The notes beneath the pieces are model-generated. The model ran no database searches, had not been told where the DNA came from, and saw only the letters and a program-made list of their open reading frames with translations. From the NCBI RefSeq assembly GCF_000813325.1, contig NZ_BBQE01000002.1: 64,000 nt of DNA; one strand, written 5' to 3'. The position numbers and the translations under genes are program-made. Shown here in pieces: positions 52,602 to 62,215 of the stretch. Position 1 is the first letter of the stretch; each line of letters starts with the position of its first letter. The stretch comes from Sulfurospirillum cavolei (GTDB taxonomy: Bacteria > Campylobacterota > Campylobacteria > Campylobacterales > Sulfurospirillaceae).

Positions 52602-52747
52602 CCGCTTCATTTTTCCCCTTGTTTCTTTTGTGAAAGAAATCCGTGCTAAACTATTACTACAGGATCAAAACAGACCTCCAAATGACGTGTCTTTTGCCTT
52701 TTGTTAGTTTTTAATTAAGATTTTTTATTAGTTTATTTATTCAGCTA

Positions 52748-52779
52748 TTTTCATGCTACGAACTTAATGTAAGATTTCT
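52748..52779 (+). promoter_or_regulatory. Promoter-like element upstream of hyf, shared with porin 2
   Basis: GCTATTTTCATGCTA followed by a TACGAA hexamer and AATGTAAGAT. The element is preceded by an AT-rich tract. It matches the porin 2 upstream region in 27 of 32 positions. Coordinates may be off by a few bases. Confidence 0.45.
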
Positions 52780-52788
52780 TCGAAGGAA

Positions 52789-52823
52789 GATTTAGGCATT
52801 TTAGGTCTTGGTAAGCCTAAATC
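52789..52823. promoter_or_regulatory. Inverted repeat GATTTAGGC-N17-GCCTAAATC upstream of hyf
   Basis: Perfect 9-bp arms at 52789-52797 and 52815-52823 just downstream of the promoter-like element. It may be an operator or a leader hairpin in control of hyf. Confidence 0.45.
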
Positions 52824-53085
52824 AATCTATCATAACGAAGTCATTCGAGTATGATATATTGCTTCCGGTACAAGAGTCGTTTGAGTCGTTAGAGTTCTTT
52901 CATAGCCCTTGAAGCAGTGATGCGTTCGCTAGAAACGCTTTCATTTTTAAAGGTTAAAACTGAGTTTTTGCTGAGACTTAGGCAATATTTAATTTTTAAA
53001 AGTGTTTAGCGGTGGCGAAAGCCCTTATTTCGAGTAGTTGTCAAAGAGGTTTATTCAAAATTACACAAATCATAGAGGAACGTCT

Positions 53086-53739
53086 ATGTCCAAAGTTCAT
53101 AAATTCGTTATTACAAATCCGGATATCTGCATTGCATGTAACGCCTGCATGAAAGCTTGCGTGAAACATGCTTACATACGTGGGAAGCTCTCCAAAGCAA
53201 GGCTCGATGTGCTTAGCCTAGAGAGCGGTAAAATGCCCAATCAATGCCGTCAGTGCGACGATGCGCCGTGTGCCAACGTTTGTCCGACGGGCGCGCTTCG
53301 CATCGATAATGCATGCGTTGAGCTGTGCGAGGAGATTTGCATCGGTTGTAAACTCTGTACGATTGCCTGTCCTTACGGAGCTATTCACGTCGATGCGGAA
53401 TGCCCGCCTTCCGTTCGAGACGAATGGGAAAGCAACTTGGAAGCCGGTTGCGTCAGCGGTCTCAAAAGCATCGCGATTAAATGCGATTTGTGCGCGGGTA
53501 TCGAAACCGGCCCTGCATGTGTCGGCGTTTGCCCGACGGGTGCGCTTGTTATGATCGACCCCGTGCTTGAAGAGTGCAAATTCGGCAAAAAAATCAAAGG
53601 CGATATGGCTCCGTTTTTAAAAGCCGTCGTTCCACATGTGAATATTGAAAATATCCCGGCACCCGAAGTCAAAAAGCCCAAAGAGCCTAAACCCGCACCG
53701 ACTCCGGAAACATCCGAATCCACCAAAGAGGAAGCCTAA
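53086..53739 (+). CDS. hyfA: HyfA, ferredoxin-like electron-transfer subunit of group 4 hydrogenase
   Basis: A 217-residue cytoplasmic polyferredoxin with four [4Fe-4S] groups (CIACNACMKAC, CRQCDDAPCANVCP, CIGCKLCTIACP and CDLCAGIETGPACVGVCP), as in HyfA/HycB. It links the hydrogenase core to a partner such as formate dehydrogenase. The last 25 residues are Pro/Lys/Glu-rich. The ATG at 53086 follows GAGG; an upstream ATG-like start at 53038 adds an unrelated sequence. Its stop shares a base with the hyfB start. Confidence 0.9.
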   Translation: MSKVHKFVITNPDICIACNACMKACVKHAYIRGKLSKARLDVLSLESGKMPNQCRQCDDAPCANVCPTGALRIDNACVELCEEICIGCKLCTIACPYGAIHVDAECPPSVRDEWESNLEAGCVSGLKSIAIKCDLCAGIETGPACVGVCPTGALVMIDPVLEECKFGKKIKGDMAPFLKAVVPHVNIENIPAPEVKKPKEPKPAPTPETSESTKEEA

Positions 53740-55679
53740 TGCAAACGATATACACTCTTTTTCTATTAACCTCGCTTGTCTCTCTCGCGCTGTATAAAAA
53801 ACCGCTTCTTGCGCAAAAAATAGGGTTTGGTTGTGCAAGTCTTATTTCGCTTTACGCAGCGGTTTTTTTCTTTTCCAACCTCGATGAAACGATGTTGTGG
53901 AAATTGCCGGGCAGTTTTATCAGCTTACCGCTTTTTAAGCTCGATTCACTCGGAATGTTCTTTAGCTTCTTGGTCAGTTTCATCGCCTTTGCGGTTTCGC
54001 TTTTTAGTTTCGATTATGCAAAATTTTACGAGAAAAAAGCCAATTTAGCGGTTTTTGCTTCCTTATTTAACGCGTTTATCCTCTCCATGCTTTTAGTCAT
54101 CGCGAGCGATAACGTCTTCTCGTTCATGCTTTTGTGGGAAGTTATGACGCTTCTTTCGGCACTCTTGATTCTCATCAACGACGAAGAAGGTGCGGGCAAA
54201 CGCGTCATGATTTATCTCGGTATCGCACAAATCGGAGCTTCGTGTTTGATGGTCGCGCTGATTATTATGGCAAGCCTTGCCGGTACGTTTGAGTTTAGTC
54301 AATTTGAACACCTCGACATCGGTATGGGTATGAGCATAACGCTCTTTTCGCTTCTGCTTTTAGGACTCGGCTCCAAAGCGGGTATGTTTCCGTTTCACGT
54401 TTGGTTGCCTATCGCCTACTGCCAATGCCCCTCAAACGCTTCGGCTCTCATGAGCGGTGTTATGATTAAAGTCGCCCTTTTCGCGTTTATCAAATTTTCG
54501 CTTCTTTTACCTCAAGTCGTTTATTTCGGTTATATCCTGCTTGCGATCGGAGCGCTTAGCTGTATCTTCGGTATTATCTATGCCTTAATTTCCAACGATT
54601 ATAAAGCCTCTATCGCTTACAGTTCGTGCGAAAACGTCGGTATCATCTTTTTAGGACTCGGCGGTGCATTTTACGGTTTGGGAACCGACTCGCCGATGAT
54701 TGCGTTAATGGGATTTATCGCAGGGTTTTACCATATTTTAAACCATGCGGTTTTCAAATCGCTTCTATTTATGCTCAGCGGTAACATTTTTACCGAAACC
54801 AAAACACGCGATATGGACGCGCTTGGCGGATTGCATAAAAAAATGCCGATTACCTCCGTTATCTTTTTCGTCGCCGCACTTTCCATTTGTGCGCTTCCGC
54901 CGCTTAACGGCTTTGCGAGCGAATGGCTCATCTATAAAACATCCGTTATAGGCGGTATGGCAGAAGGCGGAAGTTCTCGCTTTTTCTTCTCGCTCGCCGT
55001 TATTGCGCTTTCCATTACCGGAGCAATGGCGATTATGGCATTTTCCAAAGTTTACGGCGCGATTTTCTTAGGCGTCGCACGGGATAGCAAAAGCATTGAA
55101 AACGCTAAAGAGGTTTCTATCGCAAGACTCGCTCCGCTAGCCTTACTCGCAAGCCTTTGCGTCGGTTTCGGTCTTTTCATGAACGACATCGTAGGCATGC
55201 TCACGAAAATCGTTCTAACGATCATACCGCAAACCAGTGCCGGCGTCTCAGGGTTGATCTCCATGCCGCTTATCGTGGCAATCATGCTTTTATGTTCCGT
55301 ATTGCCTTTTATCTTCCTCTATTTCCTCAAAGCCAACAACAAAGAAGTACGCGTAAGCGACCCTTGGGCATGCGGCTTTTTATACAATAAAAACATGCAA
55401 ATCGGCTCCAACTCTTTTACCGGAGACGTGAGGAAGGCGTTAAGTTTTCTCATCAAGCACGAGCAAGAGATCAAATTGGACGGCTATTTTTCCAAAGCGG
55501 TCTATATCAAGAAAACACACGACTTTTTTTGGGAAAAACTTTACAAACCCGTCATTGAGCTTGTGATGAACATTGCCGAAGAGATCGGTATTTTTCAAAA
55601 CGGACGAACCAACCTTTACGCGGGTTATATCTTGATTTATCTTTGTTTGATACTCATTTTTGGGTACTACTACTTATAA
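53739..55679 (+). CDS. hyfB: HyfB, proton-antiporter-like membrane subunit
   Basis: A 646-residue protein with about 15 hydrophobic helices, related to NuoL/HycC. The conserved segment GSKAGMFPFHVWLPIAYCQC near 210 and LMWEVMTLLSA-type helix with the essential glutamate near 130 are in place. It probably couples H2 chemistry to ion pumping. It lies 1 bp over the hyfA stop. Confidence 0.9.
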   Translation: MQTIYTLFLLTSLVSLALYKKPLLAQKIGFGCASLISLYAAVFFFSNLDETMLWKLPGSFISLPLFKLDSLGMFFSFLVSFIAFAVSLFSFDYAKFYEKKANLAVFASLFNAFILSMLLVIASDNVFSFMLLWEVMTLLSALLILINDEEGAGKRVMIYLGIAQIGASCLMVALIIMASLAGTFEFSQFEHLDIGMGMSITLFSLLLLGLGSKAGMFPFHVWLPIAYCQCPSNASALMSGVMIKVALFAFIKFSLLLPQVVYFGYILLAIGALSCIFGIIYALISNDYKASIAYSSCENVGIIFLGLGGAFYGLGTDSPMIALMGFIAGFYHILNHAVFKSLLFMLSGNIFTETKTRDMDALGGLHKKMPITSVIFFVAALSICALPPLNGFASEWLIYKTSVIGGMAEGGSSRFFFSLAVIALSITGAMAIMAFSKVYGAIFLGVARDSKSIENAKEVSIARLAPLALLASLCVGFGLFMNDIVGMLTKIVLTIIPQTSAGVSGLISMPLIVAIMLLCSVLPFIFLYFLKANNKEVRVSDPWACGFLYNKNMQIGSNSFTGDVRKALSFLIKHEQEIKLDGYFSKAVYIKKTHDFFWEKLYKPVIELVMNIAEEIGIFQNGRTNLYAGYILIYLCLILIFGYYYL

Positions 55680-55691
55680 GGAGAGGGCACG

Positions 55692-56618
55692 ATGGATTTT
55701 ATTTACCTACTAATACAACTGGTGTCGGCGATCATAGTGGCTCCTCTTTTTGACGGTATTTCACGAAAATTAAGAGCCAAATTTCAATCGCGTATAGGAC
55801 CGAGCATTTTTCAAACCTATTACGACATTTTTAAACTCTTAAAAAGAGGACGCACCAAATCAAGCAGTACGAGTTACGTTTACCAAATCGCACCCTACTT
55901 GCTTTTTATCAGCGCGGCGGCGATGTTTTGTACCTTACCGATTACGTACGGGGCGAATTCAAGTGCCTTAGCACACTTTTCGGACATCTTCGTGTTGCTC
56001 TATTTTGGAGCATTGTTCCGCTTTATCTTTATCGTTGCGGGTATCGATACCGCCAATCCTTATGCGGGCATTAGTGCCAGTAGGGAAGGAACCATCGGTT
56101 TTTACACCGAAGAGGTTGCCGTCATTTGTCTGATCGTTGTGATGATGGGCACGGGAAGTACCGGTTTGCCTTTTATCTCTTCTTTGGTACAAACGGGAGA
56201 GTACGGTTATGCGATTCCGTCTTTTGCCATCGCTTCTACGGCTTTCTTGTGGGTCATGTACGTTGAGACGGGTCGAAAACCTTACGACTTAGCAGAAGCC
56301 GAACAAGAGTTGCAAGAGGGAGTGCTCGGAGAGTTTTGCGGCAAAGATTTTGCGATCATCGATATAGCGATTTTATTGAAGCAAATTACGGTATTAGGCT
56401 TTTTCCTTGTCGTGTTTATGCCTTGGGCGGGTCTTGTCGATAATCCGATTTTATCGTTGGTACTTTTCTTGGTCGAAGTAGGCTTTTTATATGTAATGGG
56501 CGTTTTTATCGATAACTTCGGACCGAGATTTACGATCAACAAAGGAATGAAACGCACGATGCTCTTTGCGCTTGCGATTTCGTGTACTTCGTTAGTACTC
56601 TATATTATGGGGATTTAA
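55692..56618 (+). CDS. hyfC: HyfC, NuoH-like membrane subunit
   Basis: A 308-residue protein with eight hydrophobic segments. LRAKFQSRIGPSIFQTYYD near 28 and the acidic loop TGRKPYDLAEAEQELQEG near 196 are the NuoH/HycD hallmarks at the junction between the hydrophilic and membrane arms. The start follows AAGGAG. It is 12 bp after hyfB. Confidence 0.92.
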   Translation: MDFIYLLIQLVSAIIVAPLFDGISRKLRAKFQSRIGPSIFQTYYDIFKLLKRGRTKSSSTSYVYQIAPYLLFISAAAMFCTLPITYGANSSALAHFSDIFVLLYFGALFRFIFIVAGIDTANPYAGISASREGTIGFYTEEVAVICLIVVMMGTGSTGLPFISSLVQTGEYGYAIPSFAIASTAFLWVMYVETGRKPYDLAEAEQELQEGVLGEFCGKDFAIIDIAILLKQITVLGFFLVVFMPWAGLVDNPILSLVLFLVEVGFLYVMGVFIDNFGPRFTINKGMKRTMLFALAISCTSLVLYIMGI

Positions 56619-56620
56619 CT

Positions 56621-57274
56621 ATGGCAACTATTAACCTAATCGATATTATCGCCGTCTTAATGATGGGAACGAGTTTTGCGGTCTTTAGTTTAAGACAATA
56701 CCGACACAGCGTTTTGGCGTATGCCCTGCAAACGCTTTTATTGGTTGCGATCTTTTTGGCGTTGTACGACAAATACGATTCGCACGAACTGTTGGTTTGG
56801 TCCGTTACCGCTTTTATCATTAAAGTGGTCTGCGTACCGCTTTACCTCTTGCGATTGATCAAAAAACTAGGCGTTGTCGTCGAGGACGAACCCGTGGGCG
56901 GCTTTTTTATCTCGCCCGTCGTAGCACTTAGCTTTTCGCTGGCGGTTGCGATGATGTTTTACAAAGTGTTTATTCACTTTTCGATTTTTAAAGACGTCTT
57001 GCCGCTTTTTGCCGCTTCGTTTATCTTTATGATGGGCATTTTCGGCTTTATTTTACGAACCTCTTTTCTTAAACAGATCCTTTCGTATTGTCTGTTTGAA
57101 AACGGCATTCACTTAAGTTTGGCGTTGATGGCATACACTTCACATGAATTGGTCGAAGTGGGCATTTTAACCGACGCCGTTTTTGCGGTCATTATTATGA
57201 GTATTTTGGCAAAGCGATTTTACGCCTCTTACGGAAGTCTCAATACATCTAAAGCGGTCAATTTAAGGGGATAA
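56621..57274 (+). CDS. hyfE: HyfE, membrane subunit with NuoK-like helices
   Basis: A 217-residue very hydrophobic protein. The C-terminal half has a NuoK-like arrangement, including LFENGIHLSLALMAY with a membrane glutamate. The ATG at 56621 is used; an upstream start within hyfC was discounted. It is followed by hyfF with a 1-bp gap. No hyfD lies between hyfC and this gene, unlike E. coli hyf. Confidence 0.88.
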   Translation: MATINLIDIIAVLMMGTSFAVFSLRQYRHSVLAYALQTLLLVAIFLALYDKYDSHELLVWSVTAFIIKVVCVPLYLLRLIKKLGVVVEDEPVGGFFISPVVALSFSLAVAMMFYKVFIHFSIFKDVLPLFAASFIFMMGIFGFILRTSFLKQILSYCLFENGIHLSLALMAYTSHELVEVGILTDAVFAVIIMSILAKRFYASYGSLNTSKAVNLRG

Positions 57275-57275
57275 C

Positions 57276-58745
57276 ATGGATCTTTTATTATTAATACTCA
57301 CCGTACCTTTTGCTTTTGGCGTTATCATGTTTTTGATGCCGCTTCATTTTAAGTTTTTGCAGACGTTTCATATCCTCTTAAGCGTGATTGTTTCGTCGCT
57401 TTTATTGTGTGCCGTAGGCAAGGTCGTCAATAAAGAGGTGCTCTCCTTATTTCACGACTTTATCTTCTTAGATTCGATGGGGGCTATCTTTTTATCGCTC
57501 ATTGCCATTACGGGACTTCTTGCCAACGTTTACGCCACGACCTATATGAAATGGGAACTAGAGGGCGGACATATTAGCTTGCGTGAAGTCAAAAACTACT
57601 TTGCGCTCAGTTTTATCTTTACGTGGACGATGAGTTTAAGCGTCTTATGCAACAACATCGCGTTTATGTGGGCGGCTATCGAAGCTACGACGCTTGCATC
57701 CGTGTTTCTCGTCTCGGTTCACAACGATAAAAAATCGACCGAAAGCGGTTACAAATACATCGTATTGTGTAGTATCGGTTTGGCGTTTGCACTGTATGCG
57801 ACCATTTTACTGTACTCTGCCGCCAACGGTAAAATCGACGGCGAAGCGATGCTCTATACCAACTTGCTTGCCAATGCGGCAAGTCTAGACCCTATGGCGT
57901 TAAAACTGGTCTTTATCTTTGCATTAATCGGCTTTGGAACCAAAGCGGGATTGGCACCGACGCATACGTGGCTTCCCGACGTTCATGCCGAAGGACCCGC
58001 ACCGACATCCGCATTGCTCTCGGGCGTACTTTTAAAATGTGCGATGTTAGGATTGATTCGCTATTACGCGGTCGTTGCTAACGGCGTCGGATTTGATTTC
58101 GTCGAAACGATTATGGCGGTAAGCGGTACGTTAACGCTTTTCGTCTCCGCCTTTTTCTTGATTCGCCAACATAACGTCAAACGTATGTTTGCGTATCACT
58201 CAATCGCTCATATGGGCGTTATCGCGTTTGGCTTGGGCGTGGGCGGTGCTATCGGATTGTTCGCGGCCTTGTTTCACTGTGCGGCGCACTCGTTTACCAA
58301 AGCCTTAGCCTTTTGTTCAACCGGCAATATCGCCAGAATTTACGGTACGAAAGATATGACCAAAATGGGTAATATGATCCGCATCGCGCCTTTAACGGCG
58401 GTACTTTTCGGTATTGCGATCTGTTCATTGGTCGGTGTTCCGGGATTTGCCATTTTCGTCAGCGAATTTTTAATCTTTAAAGCCGCCGCCATTGACGGTA
58501 AATACATTTTAATGGGTATCTTTGCGGTTGCCTTAGCGATTATTTTTATCGCCGATTTTTCACACTTCTTTTTAGCATCCTTCGGTAAAGTGGAAGGCAA
58601 AGTGGAGCATAACGGCGAAATGAAACTCAGCGAAAATTTACCGTTGATTGCTTTAGCCGTTTTGATCGTAAGCTTCGGTGTTTGGCAGTTCGATTCCTTT
58701 ACGTTCTTACTTGATCAGAGCGTTAAAACCATACTAAAACAATAG
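57276..58745 (+). CDS. hyfF: HyfF, second antiporter-like membrane subunit
   Basis: A 489-residue protein of the NuoL/M/N family with GTKAGLAPTHTWLPDVHAEG near 228 (conserved lysine and histidine) and MWAAIEATTLASV near 130 with the conserved glutamate. With hyfB it gives two antiporter-like modules for ion translocation. It is 9 bp upstream of hyfG. Confidence 0.92.
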   Translation: MDLLLLILTVPFAFGVIMFLMPLHFKFLQTFHILLSVIVSSLLLCAVGKVVNKEVLSLFHDFIFLDSMGAIFLSLIAITGLLANVYATTYMKWELEGGHISLREVKNYFALSFIFTWTMSLSVLCNNIAFMWAAIEATTLASVFLVSVHNDKKSTESGYKYIVLCSIGLAFALYATILLYSAANGKIDGEAMLYTNLLANAASLDPMALKLVFIFALIGFGTKAGLAPTHTWLPDVHAEGPAPTSALLSGVLLKCAMLGLIRYYAVVANGVGFDFVETIMAVSGTLTLFVSAFFLIRQHNVKRMFAYHSIAHMGVIAFGLGVGGAIGLFAALFHCAAHSFTKALAFCSTGNIARIYGTKDMTKMGNMIRIAPLTAVLFGIAICSLVGVPGFAIFVSEFLIFKAAAIDGKYILMGIFAVALAIIFIADFSHFFLASFGKVEGKVEHNGEMKLSENLPLIALAVLIVSFGVWQFDSFTFLLDQSVKTILKQ

Positions 58746-58754
58746 GACTTTCTA

Positions 58755-60494
58755 ATGAAATGCGATAAATTTATAGAAGCGCTAGGACAAAGAGTTAAAA
58801 TTTTAGAAGTCACGAGGCAGTACGAAGATCAAGTGACCGCTTTGGTGGAGCTAAACGACCTTCCCGAAGCGGTACGTTTCTTGTATTACGATATGGGCGG
58901 TTATCTCTCCACGATGATTCCCAACGACGAGCGAAGCATTAACAAACATTATGCGCTTTACTACGCGCTTTCGATGGAAGGCGGCAAAATGTTTGAGGGA
59001 GACGAAATCGCACAAGACGAAAAATGTTTCGTTACCGTTAAAGTGCTTATCTCTCCCGAATCATTGGTATTCCCGTCCGTGACGCCGTTGGTGCCGGCTT
59101 GCGTCTGGTACGAAAGAGAAGCTTACGATATGTTCGGTTTGATCGCCGAGGGCTTGCCCGATAAAAGACGCTTGGTCTTAAGCGACGACTGGCCGGACAA
59201 TCTCTTCCCGCTTCGAAAAGACGCGATGGATTACCGCTATCGTCCCGATATGAAAGAGCATTATATGGAGCCCGAATACGACTTTTTACGTCCGGAGGGC
59301 TCGGGGATTATCGACGTACCTTTGGGACCTTTGCATATTACGGCGGACGAACCGGGGCACTTTAGACTCTATTGCGACGGCGATACCATTATCGATGCGG
59401 ATTACCGACTCTTTTACCAACACCGCGGTATGGAAAAACTTGCAGAGAATCGTATGAACTACGATCAAATGGGCTATTTAGCGGAACGCGTATGCGGTAT
59501 TTGCGGTTACGCCCATGCGATTGCGTGTATCGAGGCGGCGGAAAAAGCGATCAACTTGGAAATTCCCGCTCGTGCGCAAGCCATTCGTATCGTCTGTTCG
59601 GAGATCGAAAGACTTCACAGTCACCTTTTAAATATCGGTTTAGCATGCGAAGTGACGGGTAACTACAACGCGTTTATGCACATTTTTAGAATTCGCGAAT
59701 ACTCGATGAAACTTGCCGAACTGGTCACCGGCGGACGTAAAACTTACGGTAACGTCGTTATGGGCGGACTAAGACGCGATATGACGGGTCATGAGATTAA
59801 AGAGAGTTTACGCATCTTGCATATCATCGAAACGCAAGTCGAAGAGGTTTGGGATGCCGTAATGGACGATCAACGCCAAATGAAACGTTGGAAAGGCGTG
59901 GGAATCCTTGATAAACAAGTCGCGCGCGACTTTTCGCCCGTCGGTCCGAACATCAGAGGTAGCGGCATTAAACGCGACACCCGTTACGACCACCCGTACG
60001 ACTTTTTCAAACAAGTCAAATTCGATGTTGCGGTTGTCGAAGGCGGCGACGTATTTGCCAGAGAGATGGTGCGTTATATGGAACTCAAAAGCTCCGTTTC
60101 CATCATTCGCCAATGCTTCGAGTTGATGCCGCAAACCGCGATCATCGTCGATCCGAAATTTCACGTTAAACCCGAGAACTACTCTTTGGCGTACGTCGAA
60201 GCACCCAGAGGCGAGAACGTTCACTGGATCATGCAAGGCAGCGCGCAAAAAGTGTATCGCTGGAGATGCCGTGCCGCGACGTACAACAACTGGCCGAGCC
60301 TTCGTTTTCAATTCCGCGGCAATACGATTGCCGACGCCGCACTCATCGTGTGTAGCTTAGATCCGTGCTATTCATGTACGGAGCGTGTAACCGTCGTGGA
60401 CGTTCGAAGCAAAAAAAGCAAAATTTTGACGCACAACGATTTGAAAGCGTTTTCGCAAACCCTTAAAAACAGTCCTATGAAGGATCTCAAATGA
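58755..60494 (+). CDS. hyfG: HyfG, [NiFe] hydrogenase large subunit (fused NuoC-NuoD type)
   Basis: A 579-residue protein. The first about 170 residues are NuoC-like and the rest is the catalytic subunit. Nickel is bound by RVCGICGYAHA near 246 and DPCYSCTER near 540. About 35 residues follow the last cysteine motif (VTVVDVRSKKSK onward), the precursor tail cut by HycI, and they closely resemble the E. coli HycE tail. All four ligand cysteines are present, so the enzyme looks active. It overlaps hyfH by 4 bp. Confidence 0.93.
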   Translation: MKCDKFIEALGQRVKILEVTRQYEDQVTALVELNDLPEAVRFLYYDMGGYLSTMIPNDERSINKHYALYYALSMEGGKMFEGDEIAQDEKCFVTVKVLISPESLVFPSVTPLVPACVWYEREAYDMFGLIAEGLPDKRRLVLSDDWPDNLFPLRKDAMDYRYRPDMKEHYMEPEYDFLRPEGSGIIDVPLGPLHITADEPGHFRLYCDGDTIIDADYRLFYQHRGMEKLAENRMNYDQMGYLAERVCGICGYAHAIACIEAAEKAINLEIPARAQAIRIVCSEIERLHSHLLNIGLACEVTGNYNAFMHIFRIREYSMKLAELVTGGRKTYGNVVMGGLRRDMTGHEIKESLRILHIIETQVEEVWDAVMDDQRQMKRWKGVGILDKQVARDFSPVGPNIRGSGIKRDTRYDHPYDFFKQVKFDVAVVEGGDVFAREMVRYMELKSSVSIIRQCFELMPQTAIIVDPKFHVKPENYSLAYVEAPRGENVHWIMQGSAQKVYRWRCRAATYNNWPSLRFQFRGNTIADAALIVCSLDPCYSCTERVTVVDVRSKKSKILTHNDLKAFSQTLKNSPMKDLK

Positions 60495-61030
60495 TGAAAC
60501 TTCTCGATATTAGTAAAAAATACGGCGAAATTACCCATAAGTACCCGTTTGAGCCTTATAAAGTCGCCGAAAATTTTCGCGGCAAACCCGCTTATATTTA
60601 CGATCTTTGTATCGGTTGCGCGGCATGCGGCGTTGCCTGCCCGTCCAATGCGATTACGGTACAATTGAACGAGAATAAAAGCAAATTAATATGGGAATTC
60701 GACTGCGGACGCTGTATCTTTTGCGGAAGGTGCGACGAAGTGTGCCCGACCGGTGCGATTAAGCTAAGTGAAGAGTTTGAACTGGCGGTTAAATTCGATA
60801 AATCCGCGATGATTCAAAGGGGCGAATTGGAGGTACAATGTTGCAGCGAATGCGGCAAACCTTTCAGTGCCAAACGCTTGGTCAAATACAGTTTAGAGTG
60901 TTTAAGTAAAGCCAATTTGGGCGAAAAACGATTGGAAGAGGCAAAAAGCTACGTCAGCGTTTGCCCTACATGTAAAAAAACGGCTACGGTAGCAAACTTT
61001 ACCGCCGGCAAAGAGATGGTGATAGAATGA
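60491..61030 (+). CDS. hyfH: HyfH, two-cluster ferredoxin subunit
   Basis: A 179-residue cytoplasmic protein with two [4Fe-4S] groups, CIGCAACGVACP near 38 and CGRCIFCGRCDEVCP near 74, as in HycF/NuoI. Further cysteine pairs (CCSECG near 117 and CPTCKK near 160) resemble zinc-binding sites of the same family. The ACATGT core at 60968 encodes part of the last pair. It overlaps hyfG and hyfI by 4 bp each. Confidence 0.9.
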   Translation: MMKLLDISKKYGEITHKYPFEPYKVAENFRGKPAYIYDLCIGCAACGVACPSNAITVQLNENKSKLIWEFDCGRCIFCGRCDEVCPTGAIKLSEEFELAVKFDKSAMIQRGELEVQCCSECGKPFSAKRLVKYSLECLSKANLGEKRLEEAKSYVSVCPTCKKTATVANFTAGKEMVIE

Positions 61031-61848
61031 AAACGTATGAAGTTCCTCAAAATATTCAAGACGCCAACGACTTGGAGCAAAAACTGGAATTGCTCAAACA
61101 CATCGGACGTAGTTTTAGCGTTTATCGCATCGACTGCGGAAGCTGTAACGGCTGTGAAATCGAAATTTTTGCCGCCATTACGCCACTTTGGGATCCCGAA
61201 CGCTTCGGTTTCAAACTCGTTGCGAACCCCCGTCATGCCGATATTTTGCTGTGCACGGGTCCCGTGACGCGCCAAATGTACTATCCGTTACTTCGCGCCT
61301 ACGAAGCCACGCCCGATCCTAAAATCGTCGTAGCACTCGGGGCGTGCGGCTCTACCGGAGGCATTTTTTACGATGCCTATAGCGTGCTAAGCGGCATCGA
61401 TAAAATTATTCCTGTCGACGTTTACATTCCCGGCTGTCCTCCGCATCCTGCGAGCATTATCTACGGACTAACCACCGCGCTTGGCGTTATGGATCAAAGA
61501 CTTCAAAAAACAAGCTTTGAACACGATAACGAAATGCCGCCCGCGGTCGAAGATTCCGTTTTAGGTAATACCCTTTTCGAGAGGGATTTGTTGGTGCACT
61601 CCAAACGTCTTATGAGCTATATTTTCGGACGCAAACTGTACGACAAATACCTTGCGGCACTCGTCAAAAGCGGCAATATCAAAGACACGAAAGCGACCAA
61701 AGCCGCGATTACCGAAGCGATGAAAAAAGAGGACGACCCGCGCTATGCGGAGTGTTTGGGTATTTTGCATAACGAAATTTATACCCAATACGTTCCGTGT
61801 CAAGAAGAGGATAAAATCAGCCTTCATCGCGTGAAGTGGGGACGCTAA
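61027..61848 (+). CDS. hyfI: HyfI, NuoB-like small subunit with proximal cluster
   Basis: A 273-residue subunit with CGSCNGCEIEIFAA near 38, GACGSTGG near 108 and PGCPPHP near 140: the four cysteines of the proximal [4Fe-4S] cluster. It passes electrons from the NiFe site. A C-terminal extension of about 100 residues follows the core. Its TAA overlaps the next ATG (TAATG). Confidence 0.92.
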   Translation: MKTYEVPQNIQDANDLEQKLELLKHIGRSFSVYRIDCGSCNGCEIEIFAAITPLWDPERFGFKLVANPRHADILLCTGPVTRQMYYPLLRAYEATPDPKIVVALGACGSTGGIFYDAYSVLSGIDKIIPVDVYIPGCPPHPASIIYGLTTALGVMDQRLQKTSFEHDNEMPPAVEDSVLGNTLFERDLLVHSKRLMSYIFGRKLYDKYLAALVKSGNIKDTKATKAAITEAMKKEDDPRYAECLGILHNEIYTQYVPCQEEDKISLHRVKWGR

Positions 61849-62207
61849 TGGTTGAAGTCTATAAACTGATGCAACGGCATCTCGACGGCGCAAAATCGGG
61901 CGACGCCAAACTCGACCAGATTAAAATCTTTTCGACATGTATCGGTCATGGCGTCGGAACGATTGATTTTAGCGAGAAAGTGTTGGAAATACCCGAATGT
62001 GAATTCGACGAGATCGTGGCACACGGCGGAGAATATCTCAAATTCAAAATCGGTAACCTAAGTCGGTATTTTGAAATCGAAATTTTCCCCGAACATGCCG
62101 CGCAATTGGTTCCTCAAATGCTCGAATGCCCTTTAAAAGAGATTCTTGCAAACTTAAAAGAGGGCTATTTGGTGTTGCGTAAAGATTTTCAAACATCCAG
62201 AGCATAG
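61848..62207 (+). CDS. HycH/HyfJ-like hydrogenase maturation protein
   Basis: A 119-residue protein with the HycH pattern: FSTCIGHGVGTIDFSEKVLEI near 26 and AHGGEYLKFKIGN near 58. Family members help mature the large subunit of the formate hydrogenlyase hydrogenase. The ATG at 61848 overlaps the hyfI stop. It lies 8 bp upstream of the protease gene. Confidence 0.8.
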   Translation: MVEVYKLMQRHLDGAKSGDAKLDQIKIFSTCIGHGVGTIDFSEKVLEIPECEFDEIVAHGGEYLKFKIGNLSRYFEIEIFPEHAAQLVPQMLECPLKEILANLKEGYLVLRKDFQTSRA

Positions 62208-62215
62208 GAAGCGAC

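Larger units (their letters stand above)
52602..53085 (+). other. Long upstream region of the hyf operon
   Basis: A 484-bp stretch without a supported gene. It holds a T-rich promoter-like element (52748-52779) shared with the second porin, a TATGAT hexamer at 52850-52855, a 9-bp inverted repeat at 52789-52823 and a tandem GAGTCGTT pair at 52874-52881 and 52883-52890. No tRNA or recognised riboswitch was seen. Confidence 0.5.

Noticed and set aside
52683..52697. Sigma54 promoter upstream of hyf
   Set aside because: TGACGTG-TCTT-TTGC has the right spacing but lacks the essential GG at -24.
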